From Roseovarius sp. Pro17 (lineage in GTDB: Bacteria; Pseudomonadota; Alphaproteobacteria; Rhodobacterales; Rhodobacteraceae): a stretch of DNA of 64,000 nucleotides. Of this stretch, positions 42,473 through 51,054 are shown piece by piece. Each line of letters opens with the position of its first letter. Position 1 is the first letter of the stretch. The notes under the pieces were generated by a model that was given only the letters and a program-made list of their open reading frames with translations, was not told the origin of the DNA and ran no database searches. A program made the translations under genes and the position numbers. The DNA lies in assembly GCF_035599575.1 (NCBI RefSeq), contig NZ_CP141179.1, positions 2,418,001-2,482,000 of the forward strand, given 5' to 3'.

Positions 42473-43689
42473 GATACCACCTTCGCCAGCGCTTGGCCGG
42501 ATGTTGGCAACCTCACGAGGGTCGCACCTTTTGGCCTGACCGTTGCCACCAGATCGGCGGCCTCGGCCTGCAATGTCAGCAGCACGTCCTTGAGCGAAGA
42601 CAGGAAAAACCGGATGTCGTAGTCGGACAACTCGCCTATATTTCCGACCTGAAACACACGGCCAGCAAAGCATCCTTTGCCCTCATAGATAATGATGGAT
42701 TTCTGGCGCAGACGGTCGCGGATATCGCTGACCGAAAGGCTGGGCGGCACGCGAACGGTCGTAAGGATCGAACACATGTCCGCCTCATCGATCAGAAATT
42801 CCAGGTTCAGCCGACGCATACCCACGCGCAACATTTCCGCGCGCGCCTTGATGCGGGCAGCGCGTTTGATCACGCCCTCGCGCAGGATGTTCGTAAGGGC
42901 CTGCTCTAATGCAAAGAACAGCGGAACGGCGGGTGTGTTCGGCGTCTGGCTGCGGGTTTTCAGAAACTCGTAGAACGTGGCGAGGTTCAGATAGGTTGTC
43001 TTGGCCGCGTGGGCCTTGAGGGTCTTGAAGTGTTTTTTGCGTCCGATGACGAAGGACAGACCGGGGTAGGATCCGATCGCCTTTGAGCTGGAGCTGGAAC
43101 AGAAGGCGATGTTGCACCCTTCCATATCGACCACTTCCGCCCCGACCGAGCTTACGCCGTCCACGACGAAAAGGGCGCCGCTGGCCTTGGCCATCGCGCC
43201 GATTTCGCCCAGTGGGTTCAGCATGCCCGAGCATGTTTCATGATGGACCATGGCCACCACGTCGATCTTGTGGGCCGCCAGGTAAGCGTCGATCTGCGGC
43301 AGATCAAACGGCGTTCCCCAAGGCATTTCGATCAGATGGGTCCGCTTATTGTGGATCAGCGACGTCCTGTGCAGGCGCTCACCGAACTCACCATTCGACA
43401 GGATCAGGATCGCGCCCTTGCCCACAACAGACGACAGGATTGCCTCATTGGCAGCCGTGCCAGAGCCGGTGATCACCACCGCGCGGTAGCGACGGCGGTT
43501 TTCTATCTGAAAGAGCGACAGAATTTTCTGTTCAATACTGGCAAGAAGGTCATCGAAATCGGGCTCACGATGACAGATGTCTTCGCGGCAGATCGCGTGG
43601 CGCAGCGTCTCGGCGACATTTACAGGGCCGGGTGTGAAAAGCAGGTATTTATCCAAAAGAACGTCGAGCTCCGTCGCCTCCCTGACCAT
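42469..43689 (-). CDS. Class V aminotransferase, 2-aminoethylphosphonate-transaminase-like
   Basis: A 406-residue PLP enzyme. The start KYLLFTPGPVNVAETLRH and ICHREPDFDDLL are the hallmark of 2-aminoethylphosphonate:pyruvate transaminase and the aminotransferase half of PntC. FVVDGVSSVGAE holds Asp177, and CSSSSSKAIGSYPGL holds the PLP Lys203. The ATG at 43689 is at the left end of a low-coding stretch, and a good ribosome site (AGGGAGG) lies inside the first codons, so the start may be further downstream. It is the first gene of the operon. An amino-alcohol phosphate substrate is the alternative to aminoethylphosphonate. Confidence 0.8.
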   Translation of the reverse strand: MVREATELDVLLDKYLLFTPGPVNVAETLRHAICREDICHREPDFDDLLASIEQKILSLFQIENRRRYRAVVITGSGTAANEAILSSVVGKGAILILSNGEFGERLHRTSLIHNKRTHLIEMPWGTPFDLPQIDAYLAAHKIDVVAMVHHETCSGMLNPLGEIGAMAKASGALFVVDGVSSVGAEVVDMEGCNIAFCSSSSSKAIGSYPGLSFVIGRKKHFKTLKAHAAKTTYLNLATFYEFLKTRSQTPNTPAVPLFFALEQALTNILREGVIKRAARIKARAEMLRVGMRRLNLEFLIDEADMCSILTTVRVPPSLSVSDIRDRLRQKSIIIYEGKGCFAGRVFQVGNIGELSDYDIRFFLSSLKDVLLTLQAEAADLVATVRPKGATLVRLPTSGQALAKVVS

Positions 43690-44316
43690 TGGTCACGAAG
43701 TCGGCACGCCCATGAATAGTCCATGCTCGCGGATCGAACATGGACATCGAGAGGGCACAAATCGAATTCGAAGCCGCAGCCACAATGGGTGGCTGTCGGT
43801 ACGTCGACCAGAAATTGAGCGCCTGCAGAGGGAAGCTAAGGAACGCCTTATCCCAACAAGAGTGGCTGATAAGGCTACCATCATGCGCTGGAAAACAGCG
43901 TCTGATGCTGTGCAGTAGGGTCGAACAAATTCAGAGGTCGCAAGAGGCGGTCAACAAGCAACGGCACATACGGTGGCGTTGGATTTTGACCGGTAACATC
44001 CGGCAGTAGCTTCAGGCAACCTGAAGTACTGAGATTGATTTGAGTAGTACTATCGCGCGCTAAGTTAAGCGCCCGAAGCTTATATTTAAGGGCAAAGCCA
44101 CAAAATTGCAAGGACTGGATGCAACCAAGCATTGTCGCGTAGTGCCGAGCTGCTCAACGACAGATGGCGCAAAAATTGCAAAGAAGATACGCAGGCATGT
44201 TTTCAGACACGGCTTTTGCGGTTCAAAAGCGGTCGATTGCCATAGCGGTCAGCAAGGGCGCGCGCCACCAGTCCAGGTTGACAGTGGGGTCGCCGGCGGA
44301 TAGCCCCGTCATCCTC
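43690..44316. other. 627-base stretch without a supported gene
   Basis: Several short ORFs are open here on both strands, such as 43740-44009, but none shows a recognised motif or good ribosome site. A small hairpin (CTTCAGG / CCTGAAG, 44010-44026) is the only clear structure. The sequence becomes visibly more AT-rich from here to about 46.1 kb. The promoter of the minus-strand aminotransferase operon and of the HAD gene must lie within it. Confidence 0.4.
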
Positions 44317-45213
44317 ATGGCATTGCCCACACAGCTCTTAACTTCGTCAATTGGACTCACTCCGCTGAGCGGACTTGCAAATCACTACGACGGTTTGTTG
44401 TGCGATATTTGGGGCGTGATCCACAATGGAGTTGCGGCTTTCGAAAGTGCCGTAGATGCGCTCTGCAGGTATCGTGCCAGTGGGGGCCACGTTGTTTTAA
44501 TCACCAACGCTCCGCGGTCTTGCCGCGAAATTTATCCCCAGTTAGAGCGTTTGGGAGTTCCGCGGGCCGCGTTTGATTCCATTGTGACCTCGGGGGACGT
44601 CACCAGAAAAGCCGTCAAAGAAAAGGCCGGCGCGCCATTATTTCATTTCGGTCCAGCGCGCGATCATTCAGTCTTGGAAGGTCTGACAAACCCGATTGTG
44701 GGAATATCAGACGCGAAACTATGCCTGCTGACCGGGCCACTGGATGACGCCATCGAGACGGTGGACGTTTATCACAGCCTTCTTATCGAAATGCGAGATA
44801 ACGCGGTCGAAATGATATGCGCGAACCCTGATTTGGTGGTGCGGGACGGAAACCGCATGGTTATCTGCGCTGGTTCAATTGCTCAGCGCTATGCACAATT
44901 AGGTGGCACGGTGATGTTCGCCGGCAAACCCGAGGCGCCAATTTACGACGAAGCTGTGAAAAGAATTGCCAGTATCGCAGGCCGAGAAATAGCCAAAAGT
45001 CGATTGCTGGCCGTAGGCGATGGATTGCCAACAGACATCAAGGGCGCAGCCAACAACAATTTCGATGCCTATTTTATTTCTGGTGGAATCCACGCCGACG
45101 AATTTGGCGATTTGAAAACAGCAGCCAACGTGACGGAGGCGATTCACCGAATTAAAAGCCAAAACTTGGGCATTAATCTAGTTGGAATTTGCGACCGCAT
45201 GCGTTGGACGTAA
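44317..45213 (+). CDS. HAD-superfamily class IIA hydrolase (TIGR01459-like)
   Basis: A 298-residue phosphatase-like protein. The start ATG at 44317 lies before YDGLLCDIWGVIHNG, the HAD IIA motif I with Trp in place of the usual residues after the first Asp, as in the TIGR01459 family. GHVVLITNAPRSCREI holds motif II, and FAGKPEAPIYDEA and LLAVGDGLPTDIKGAANN hold motifs III and IV. No strong ribosome site was seen at 44317. Its base composition is less GC-rich than its neighbours, so horizontal acquisition is possible. Class IIA HADs dephosphorylate small phosphate esters. Confidence 0.75.
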   Translation: MALPTQLLTSSIGLTPLSGLANHYDGLLCDIWGVIHNGVAAFESAVDALCRYRASGGHVVLITNAPRSCREIYPQLERLGVPRAAFDSIVTSGDVTRKAVKEKAGAPLFHFGPARDHSVLEGLTNPIVGISDAKLCLLTGPLDDAIETVDVYHSLLIEMRDNAVEMICANPDLVVRDGNRMVICAGSIAQRYAQLGGTVMFAGKPEAPIYDEAVKRIASIAGREIAKSRLLAVGDGLPTDIKGAANNNFDAYFISGGIHADEFGDLKTAANVTEAIHRIKSQNLGINLVGICDRMRWT

Positions 45214-45394
45214 GCGAATATCCCATACGAAAATTCTAAATAAGCGGGGCCGTATCACTTTGGATACATGGTCGCGCAGCTGCTTATGCGCGCCTCTGAA
45301 TCCCAACAAGCATGGTTCTGAATTGCCGTCATTCGTGCTTAACACCGCATTTAACGGCAGATCATTGCTCTATTGTCGAACGTAGCAACGCCAA

Positions 45395-45427
45395 CAAAAA
45401 TGGGCGCGTCGTCACCGATGCGCCCAC
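45395..45427 (-). terminator. Rho-independent terminator of cold-shock gene
   Basis: On the minus strand GGGCGC, loop, GCGCCC is followed by ATTTTTGTT. The arms are TGGGCGC at 45401-45407 and GCGCCCA at 45420-45426. It lies about 45 bases downstream of the cold-shock protein stop. The rest of 45214-45466 shows no gene. Confidence 0.85.
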
Positions 45428-45466
45428 TAGATTGTCTAAAGTTCATTCTCAATTAAGAGATAAACC

Positions 45467-45673
45467 TTATGCCAGAACGATGTTTGATGCGCTTTCGCGG
45501 CCGTCACGGCCTGCTTCGATGTCGAAAGTCACTTTCTGATCGTCGTTCAGGCCGGTCAGGCCCGCTTGCTCAACGGCGGAGATGTGTACGAACACATCTT
45601 TGCCACCGCCATCGGGAGCGATAAAGCCGAAGCCTTTTGTAGTGTTAAACCATTTGACGGTGCCAGTAGCCAT
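45467..45673 (-). CDS. Cold-shock domain protein, CspA family
   Basis: A 68-residue single cold-shock domain. RNP1-like [10 protein letters not shown] and RNP2-like VFVHIS are present, with the starting [14 protein letters not shown]. Such proteins bind single-stranded RNA and DNA and act as RNA chaperones. AAGGAG precedes the ATG. It is a monocistronic unit with its own terminator (45395-45427). The long, low-coding upstream gap may carry a long leader, as in other csp genes. Confidence 0.95.
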   Translation of the reverse strand: MATGTVKWFNTTKGFGFIAPDGGGKDVFVHISAVEQAGLTGLNDDQKVTFDIEAGRDGRESASNIVLA

Positions 45674-46117
45674 CGTCGTACTCCTTCAAAGTAACTGCCC
45701 ACGTAATGCAGCAGATCGGCCAAGTTAGTGCAAGATCGAATAACTGGCCCGAAAGGAGCAGTGATGCCGATAGACGTAACGTCGCAGGGGTGACATGGGG
45801 CAATATTTGCTAAAAAGCAAGGGCATTGCGGTCCTGCGTCGATACCCATCAGTTTCCATCGCTATCAGCGTGAAAATGCCCCAGATTCGAGCGGAAAGTC
45901 GCCGATTTTTATTATCTACAGCTTGGACCGATAATTCTGGCAATGCGATAGCGCAGCGCCGATTCTCGACAGAACACTGATCCGGCTCCGAGACTGCCAT
46001 CCTTGCGACTTACAGCGACCAGCTTCTAAGAACGCCTGTCTGACGGAGATAATGTTTAAAAACTACCGACCTGCCGGCCCGCCCCATTGATATATGCCGG
46101 GCGATCGCGCCGCATTG
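45674..46117. other. 444-base non-coding gap upstream of csp
   Basis: Open frames at 45725-46000 (minus) and 45795-45980 (plus) show no recognisable protein pattern. The sequence is more AT-rich than average. A cold-shock-gene promoter and possible long 5' leader are expected at its left end. No specific site was read with confidence. Confidence 0.35.
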
Positions 46118-46765
46118 CTATTGCGAATTCAATCGTCCGACCTCTTCGATATAGGCAATCATCTCGTCGCAGGTCGAGATATCGGCATAGCGCCGCCCCA
46201 AATCGCGCAGGTTGTCCTTGTGCGGCTGTTCTTCGTGATCGCCGACGCAATCCTCGGGCACAATGGTGCGATATCCCCATTGGAAGCTGTCGATGGACGA
46301 TGCGCGTATACACCCGCTGGTGATGCAGCCGGTGACGATGACAGTATCGACGCTGTGTTTGGTAAAGAACGGCACTACCGGCGTCTGGAAAAAGATTGAC
46401 GGGCCGGTCTTGCAGATTTTGACGTCATAGCTCTCGTCATAGATGCGCGGATCCAGCTCGGTGCTGGGATGGCCGTGGATGAATTCCCGGCGCACCACGT
46501 CGACCTTCCAGTGGGGCATGTCATCCTCGTCCTTGTAGGCGGTGTAGCAATTGGCGACGGGGATATTGTGCTGGCGCGCGACCTTGAGCAGACGCGCGGT
46601 ATTCTCTAGCCCGCGCATGACCATGGGCGCACCGCCAAGGGCATATTGATCCTCGGTAAAGGCCTTTTGATAGTCGATCACGACGATGCCGGGACGGCGG
46701 CCCCGACCCACTTCGATGGCACCATAGCTGCGCTTTTCATAGTCGGCATCGTGAAAATCGGGCAT
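46118..46765 (-). CDS. Isochorismatase-family amidohydrolase, N-carbamoylsarcosine-amidase-like
   Basis: A 215-residue cysteine hydrolase. The triad is Asp in IVVIDYQKAFTE, Lys in KICKTGPSIFF and Cys in VIVTGCITSGCIRASSID. The CITSGCIRAS style and the PEDCVGDHEEQPHKDNLRDL tail resemble N-carbamoylsarcosine amidohydrolase and related carbamoyl/maleamate amidases more than the two hydrolases at 12 and 17 kb. It is the last gene of the third TRAP operon, starting 24 bases after the DctM stop. The likely role is C-N cleavage of the transported compound or its product. Confidence 0.85.
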   Translation of the reverse strand: MPDFHDADYEKRSYGAIEVGRGRRPGIVVIDYQKAFTEDQYALGGAPMVMRGLENTARLLKVARQHNIPVANCYTAYKDEDDMPHWKVDVVRREFIHGHPSTELDPRIYDESYDVKICKTGPSIFFQTPVVPFFTKHSVDTVIVTGCITSGCIRASSIDSFQWGYRTIVPEDCVGDHEEQPHKDNLRDLGRRYADISTCDEMIAYIEEVGRLNSQ

Positions 46766-46789
46766 GAGTCTTTTCCTTTTTGTGAGCTA

Positions 46790-48100
46790 TCAGCGAAATG
46801 CCAGCGATGGCAGCCAGAGCGACATGGCGGGGATCAGGATGATCAGAAACAGCGTCACGATATCCATGACGATGAACCACGCCACGCCTTTGAACACCTC
46901 TGGGAGGGTCACAAGGTTTCCCAGCGCGCCCTTGATCACATAGACGTTGAGGCCAATGGGCGGCGTGACGAGGCCGACCTCCAGCAGCTTGATCACGATG
47001 ATGCCGAACCACACCAGATCAAGGCCCGCGCCCTGCACCAGCGGCAGGACCAGTGGCAGTGTCAGCAGCAAAAGGCCGATGGAGTCGATCAACATCCCCA
47101 AGACAATATAGAGCAGCGCGACCGCAAAGAGGATCCACCAGACATTGTCGCTGACGCCAAGGATCACGTCGGCAAAGGCCTGCGGCAACCCGCTGAGCGC
47201 GAGGAACCGGGTAAAAAACACCGACCCGACGAGGATGATGAAAATGCCCGTCGTGCTGATTGCGGTCTGGATCAGCGCATCGCGCAGCGCGGCCCACGTG
47301 AACGCGCCGCGAACGACGGCGATCACTGTGGCGACGGCGGCACCGATGGCGCCCGCCTCGGTCGGGGAAAACACGCCTGCAAAAATGCCACCCAGCACCG
47401 AGAAAATCAGTAACGGCAGCGGCCAGATATCCTTGAGCGCGGCGATCTTTTCCTCGCGGCTGATATCCTCTTGGACAACGCCGGCCAGCGACGGCTTCAG
47501 CTTTACCCGTGTGACGATCATCGCCATGTAGATCAACGCCGATACGACACCGGGGATGAACCCTGCAAGGAACAGCTGGCCGACCGATACCTGTGCATAA
47601 ACGCCGTAGAGGATCAGCAGAACGCTGGGCGGGATCAACGATCCCAGTGTGCCGGAGGCAGCGATGGTGCCCGTCGCCAACCCCTTGTCATACTTCGCCT
47701 TCAGCATTTCCGGCACCGCGATGCGCGACATCGCGGCCGCTGTCGCCACGCTGGAGCCGGAGGCAGCGGCAAAGAACGCGCAGGCCGCGACGGATGCCAC
47801 GGCCAACCCGCCGGGCAGACGCGCCAACACCACCTTGAGCGAGACAAATAGGCTCTTGGTCATGTCGGTCGCGGTGCAGATATAGCCCATCAGCAGGAAC
47901 ATCGGCGCTGCCGTCAGTTCCCACTGGCCAACGAAATCAAACGGCGTGGCCGAGATCATGCCCCACGCCACGCTCATCGAGATCATCGCCGCCATGCCAA
48001 AGATCGACACAAGGCCCAGCGTCAGGCCGATCGGCACCCGCAATGCGATCATGGCCAGCGCGGTCAGCGTGCCGATGATACCGATATCGAGATTGCTCAT
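46790..48100 (-). CDS. TRAP transporter large permease, DctM family
   Basis: A 436-residue polytopic permease. DctM blocks are TAAPMFLLMGYICTATDMTK, AAASGSSVATAAAMSR, ASGTLGSLIPPSVLLILYGV and VGLVTPPIGLNVYVIKG. The start MSNLDIGIIGTLTALAMIAL is 12 bases after the DctQ stop. The substrate is unknown and should match the binding protein at 49.3-50.5 kb. Together with it and the DctQ subunit it forms the third TRAP system of the window. Confidence 0.92.
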   Translation of the reverse strand: MSNLDIGIIGTLTALAMIALRVPIGLTLGLVSIFGMAAMISMSVAWGMISATPFDFVGQWELTAAPMFLLMGYICTATDMTKSLFVSLKVVLARLPGGLAVASVAACAFFAAASGSSVATAAAMSRIAVPEMLKAKYDKGLATGTIAASGTLGSLIPPSVLLILYGVYAQVSVGQLFLAGFIPGVVSALIYMAMIVTRVKLKPSLAGVVQEDISREEKIAALKDIWPLPLLIFSVLGGIFAGVFSPTEAGAIGAAVATVIAVVRGAFTWAALRDALIQTAISTTGIFIILVGSVFFTRFLALSGLPQAFADVILGVSDNVWWILFAVALLYIVLGMLIDSIGLLLLTLPLVLPLVQGAGLDLVWFGIIVIKLLEVGLVTPPIGLNVYVIKGALGNLVTLPEVFKGVAWFIVMDIVTLFLIILIPAMSLWLPSLAFR

Positions 48101-48112
48101 CCGGGGGCGTCC

Positions 48113-48637
48113 TTACAGGGCTTGGCGGCGCTGCAGCGCCCGCAAAAGGTTCGACAGAATGGCTAGGCACATCCCTGCAAAGCCGACCGGCAGCGCCCAG
48201 CGGCTGGGCCAGATGTAAAAGAGGAAATTCGACATGATCGTTTCCAACCGCTGGGTCGAGCGGATGGCGTCAAGGCCGCTTTGCCACATCAGCATCCCGA
48301 AAAATACCAGCCCCGCGATGCAGGCCAGCACATATAGCGCCAGCTGCGCCCAGTTCGGCATCATCTGCGCGAACAGGTCCACGCGGATATGTTCGTTCTT
48401 TAGCTCGACATAGCCCAGCGGCAAAAACACAGCGAGGACGATGTAGTAGAACGACACCGTTTCCAGCGTGCCGATCATCGACCCGTTGAACACGTAGCGC
48501 ACGATCACGTCCACGGTGATATGCGCCATCATCAGCAGCAAAAACAGGCAGCCCAGCGTTAGCAGCGCGAGGTTGACGATCCGGATCGCCCCGTAGATGA
48601 GTCCGGTTTCCTCCGGCGGATGGGCCTGATCGGTCAT
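48113..48637 (-). CDS. TRAP transporter small permease, DctQ family
   Basis: A 174-residue membrane protein with four hydrophobic segments, near residues 20-40, 55-75, 95-115 and 135-155. It has the DctQ-type LGYVELKNEHIRVDLFAQM stretch. The ATG overlaps the TetR stop by 4 bases (ATGA), so it is translationally coupled to the regulator gene rather than to the binding protein, which is unusual for TRAP operons. Confidence 0.88.
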   Translation of the reverse strand: MTDQAHPPEETGLIYGAIRIVNLALLTLGCLFLLLMMAHITVDVIVRYVFNGSMIGTLETVSFYYIVLAVFLPLGYVELKNEHIRVDLFAQMMPNWAQLALYVLACIAGLVFFGMLMWQSGLDAIRSTQRLETIMSNFLFYIWPSRWALPVGFAGMCLAILSNLLRALQRRQAL

Positions 48638-49332
48638 GACGGCGTCTCCTTGAGGGGGCCTTGCGCGGCATTGCCCAGCGCGGTTTTCCAGAATTCCAGC
48701 ATATCAAGAAATAGCTGCGGATCATCGCGCCATATGGATTGCGTGCCCATGCCACGCAGCAGGCAGAGCGTTGCGTTCAATGCGATCCGCCTTGTGCCGT
48801 GCATCGCGGTGAGTTCGGGAAACAGCGTCTCCCAGATTTCGTCCAGCTGGCGGTTGTAGTCTAACGCGACAGGGATCAGCGCCTCGCGGATGGCCGGATC
48901 GGTGCGCGCGGCGGTCAGAAATTCCATCGTGATCATAAACATCGGCCCCGAAAAACGCCGCCACATTTCCGAGAGGAAGCCGTCGATGTCCATTTCGCCG
49001 TTGCGGATCGTCGCCGCGATGGTCTGGATCTCGGAAATTTCGCCGGTCAGCAGGTGGCGCAGCGCCTCCTGCATCAGCACTTGTTTGCTGGGGTAGTGAT
49101 GCAACAACGCGCCACGCGACACGCCCGCGCCTTCGGCCACATCGACTGTCGAGGTGTCGCGCAGGCCCTTGGCCAGAACCAGATCGATGGTGACGTTCAG
49201 GATTTTCTGCTGTGTTCCATGCGAGCGTTCGGCCTGCGTGCGACGACGGGGGCCGGGCGGCAGCGCCCCGCCCCCATTGCCAAGCGCTATGTGTGCGGCG
49301 CCGCGAGGGGCGGCGCCGTCAGGGTGTCTCAC
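48634..49332 (-). CDS. TetR family transcriptional regulator located inside the TRAP operon
   Basis: A 232-residue regulator if started at the GTG at 49332, whose bases overlap the DctP stop (GTGA). The TetR HTH is ILNVTIDLVLAKGLRDTSTV, then VAEGAGVSRGALLHHYPSKQ. The C-terminal ligand domain follows. The first about 40 residues before RRRTQAERSHGTQQ look uncoded-like, so a later non-ATG start is possible; a hairpin (CGGCGCC / GGCGCCG at 49296-49318) sits in this stretch. It is embedded between dctP- and dctQ-type genes. Its overlap with both suggests it is co-transcribed and may autoregulate the operon. Confidence 0.8.
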   Translation of the reverse strand: MRHPDGAAPRGAAHIALGNGGGALPPGPRRRTQAERSHGTQQKILNVTIDLVLAKGLRDTSTVDVAEGAGVSRGALLHHYPSKQVLMQEALRHLLTGEISEIQTIAATIRNGEMDIDGFLSEMWRRFSGPMFMITMEFLTAARTDPAIREALIPVALDYNRQLDEIWETLFPELTAMHGTRRIALNATLCLLRGMGTQSIWRDDPQLFLDMLEFWKTALGNAAQGPLKETPS

Positions 49333-50468
49333 TGGACGCCGTAGGTCGCAGGATCGAGATCGGCGTAGATCTCTTTCATGGCGATAGCAGCCAGCGCATC
49401 CGCGTCGGTGCGGTCGACATCAGCCAGCAGCTTTTCCCACTTGTCCCACGTCGCGCGGAAGTCGTCGATGACCTCCTTGCCGTTGGTCAGGCCATATTTC
49501 TGCTCGGCTGTATCATAGACATCGGCCAGCGCCTTTTCCCGGTAGTCCACGATCGATTGCATCAAGTCGGCCTCAGGCTCATAGACCGTATGACCCTTTT
49601 CCTGCGCCTCTATCAGCGCATCCTCGGCGCGCTGGATGTAGGCGATGTTCATCCGCGCCATGCCAAGGGCCGAAGCATCGAACATGACTTTGCGTTGCTC
49701 AGGCGTCAGGCTGGCCCAGAAGCCGGGGTTCGCACCCCACTGCGGCCCGGACCAGTACATGCCGGTCGGTAGCAGCGTGGTATGCTCGGCCACTTCCCAT
49801 AGCGAGCGGTCGATCAGATCGTTGCCCGCATTAGACGCACAATCAAGCGTGCCACGCTCGAGGCCGGTATACATCTCGGACGAGGGAACATTGACGGGAA
49901 TGCCGCCAGCCGCCTCGACCCAGAGAGAAACGGTGGAGCCTGCGGTGCGGATGCGCTTGCCCTTAAGCTCGGCCAGATTGCGGATAGGTTCGCGGCAGAA
50001 CAGCAGATAGGGCGGCGTCGCGTAGGCGCCCAGATAAACAACGCCCTTGTCCTTCCACTCGTCTAGCTGCGTCTGGTTATGCGTGCTGAAATCGGCGACG
50101 GCAAAGATCGCAACCAGCGGATCGGAATAGTTAAATCCCAGCTCCTGCACCGCGTTCGCGACCGGCAGTTCGGACGGTGTGTAGACGGCGGCGTGATGCG
50201 CCACCTGCACCACGTTGTCGCGAATACCCTGAAGGTTGGCGCGCGGTGCCAACAGAACGGTGCCCGTGAACACTTCCGGGACCAACTCGCCGCCCGACAT
50301 CTCGTTCACGCTTTTGGCCCAGTCGGTATAACCCCACTTGGAAAAAGGCGTGCCAGCATCGTAGAACGAATTGGCGATGAATTTCGTCTCGGCGGTGGCC
50401 AGTTGCGGTGCCAGCGCGATGGCGCCGACAATGCCTGCGCCCCGAATGATCTTGCGAATGGTCTTCAT
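49329..50468 (-). CDS. TRAP transporter periplasmic solute-binding protein, DctP family
   Basis: A 379-residue precursor, with signal sequence MKTIRKIIRGAGIVGAIALA, cleaved near LATA. DctP landmarks are PRANLQGIRDNVVQVAHHAA, the Arg in KGKRIRTAGSTVSLWVEAAG and ERGTLDCASNAGNDL. It is the first gene of the third TRAP operon, and the gap of about 110 bases to the Rid-family gene upstream should carry the promoter. The ligand is unknown. Confidence 0.88.
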   Translation of the reverse strand: MKTIRKIIRGAGIVGAIALAPQLATAETKFIANSFYDAGTPFSKWGYTDWAKSVNEMSGGELVPEVFTGTVLLAPRANLQGIRDNVVQVAHHAAVYTPSELPVANAVQELGFNYSDPLVAIFAVADFSTHNQTQLDEWKDKGVVYLGAYATPPYLLFCREPIRNLAELKGKRIRTAGSTVSLWVEAAGGIPVNVPSSEMYTGLERGTLDCASNAGNDLIDRSLWEVAEHTTLLPTGMYWSGPQWGANPGFWASLTPEQRKVMFDASALGMARMNIAYIQRAEDALIEAQEKGHTVYEPEADLMQSIVDYREKALADVYDTAEQKYGLTNGKEVIDDFRATWDKWEKLLADVDRTDADALAAIAMKEIYADLDPATYGVQ

Positions 50469-50579
50469 TTATATCTCCCTGTTCGAAGGCAGGTTCGGTC
50501 CGGCTCTCAGCCGCCCGCCGCCTTCACGCTCAGATTGTCGCCGGAAAAACAAACCGTCAAGCCTGTTTGTAAATGGATC

Positions 50580-50927
50580 TCAGACCAGCGCGGCGGTCGC
50601 GACCATCTCGATCAGGGTGCCATCCGCGCGCACGCGCGCCTCACAAGTGGCACGCGCAGGCGGGTTTTCGCGATCAAGCCACGCCTCATAAACTGCGTTC
50701 ATCACGTCGAAATCCGCCAGATCGGCCAGCCATATCTCCATCTTGATGATGTGCGACTTGGCCGAGCCTGCCTGCGACAGCAGCGCCTCGACCTGCGCGA
50801 GGCAGGCACGCGTCTGTCCTTCCAGATCGTCGCTTGCCTTGCCGATCTGTCCCGATAGCCACACGATGCCACCATGCACGACCGCCTGGCTCATCCGGTC
50901 TCCGGGTGCGATTCGCGTAGGCTGCAT
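50580..50927 (-). CDS. Rid family (YjgF/YER057c/UK114) protein
   Basis: A 115-residue protein. GGAG precedes the ATG at 50927. It begins MQPTRIAPGDRMSQAVVHGG, followed by VWLSGQIGK and ALLSQAGSAKSHIIKMEIWL, the Rid trimer-fold signature. The Arg of the enamine-deaminase site fits PPARATCEARV near residue 91. The usual LP after this segment is altered, so it belongs to a divergent Rid subgroup. Rid proteins hydrolyse reactive enamines or imines. It lies just upstream of the third TRAP operon in the same direction, so a metabolic link is possible. Confidence 0.83.
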   Translation of the reverse strand: MQPTRIAPGDRMSQAVVHGGIVWLSGQIGKASDDLEGQTRACLAQVEALLSQAGSAKSHIIKMEIWLADLADFDVMNAVYEAWLDRENPPARATCEARVRADGTLIEMVATAALV

Positions 50928-51054
50928 GGGATGTCTCCGTTTCATGTGGGGCACCTGCCACGCTATAGGCGCAACGCCCGCGCAGCAATCTCGCCAGCCG
51001 GATCATGCAAAGAGGTGGCGCGCCGTTCGCCCCACTTACAGGTCCCCGGCAAGA

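Noticed and set aside
43740..44009. 89-codon ORF in the low-coding gap
   Set aside because: No motif or ribosome site; the neighbouring frames are equally open and none resembles a known family.
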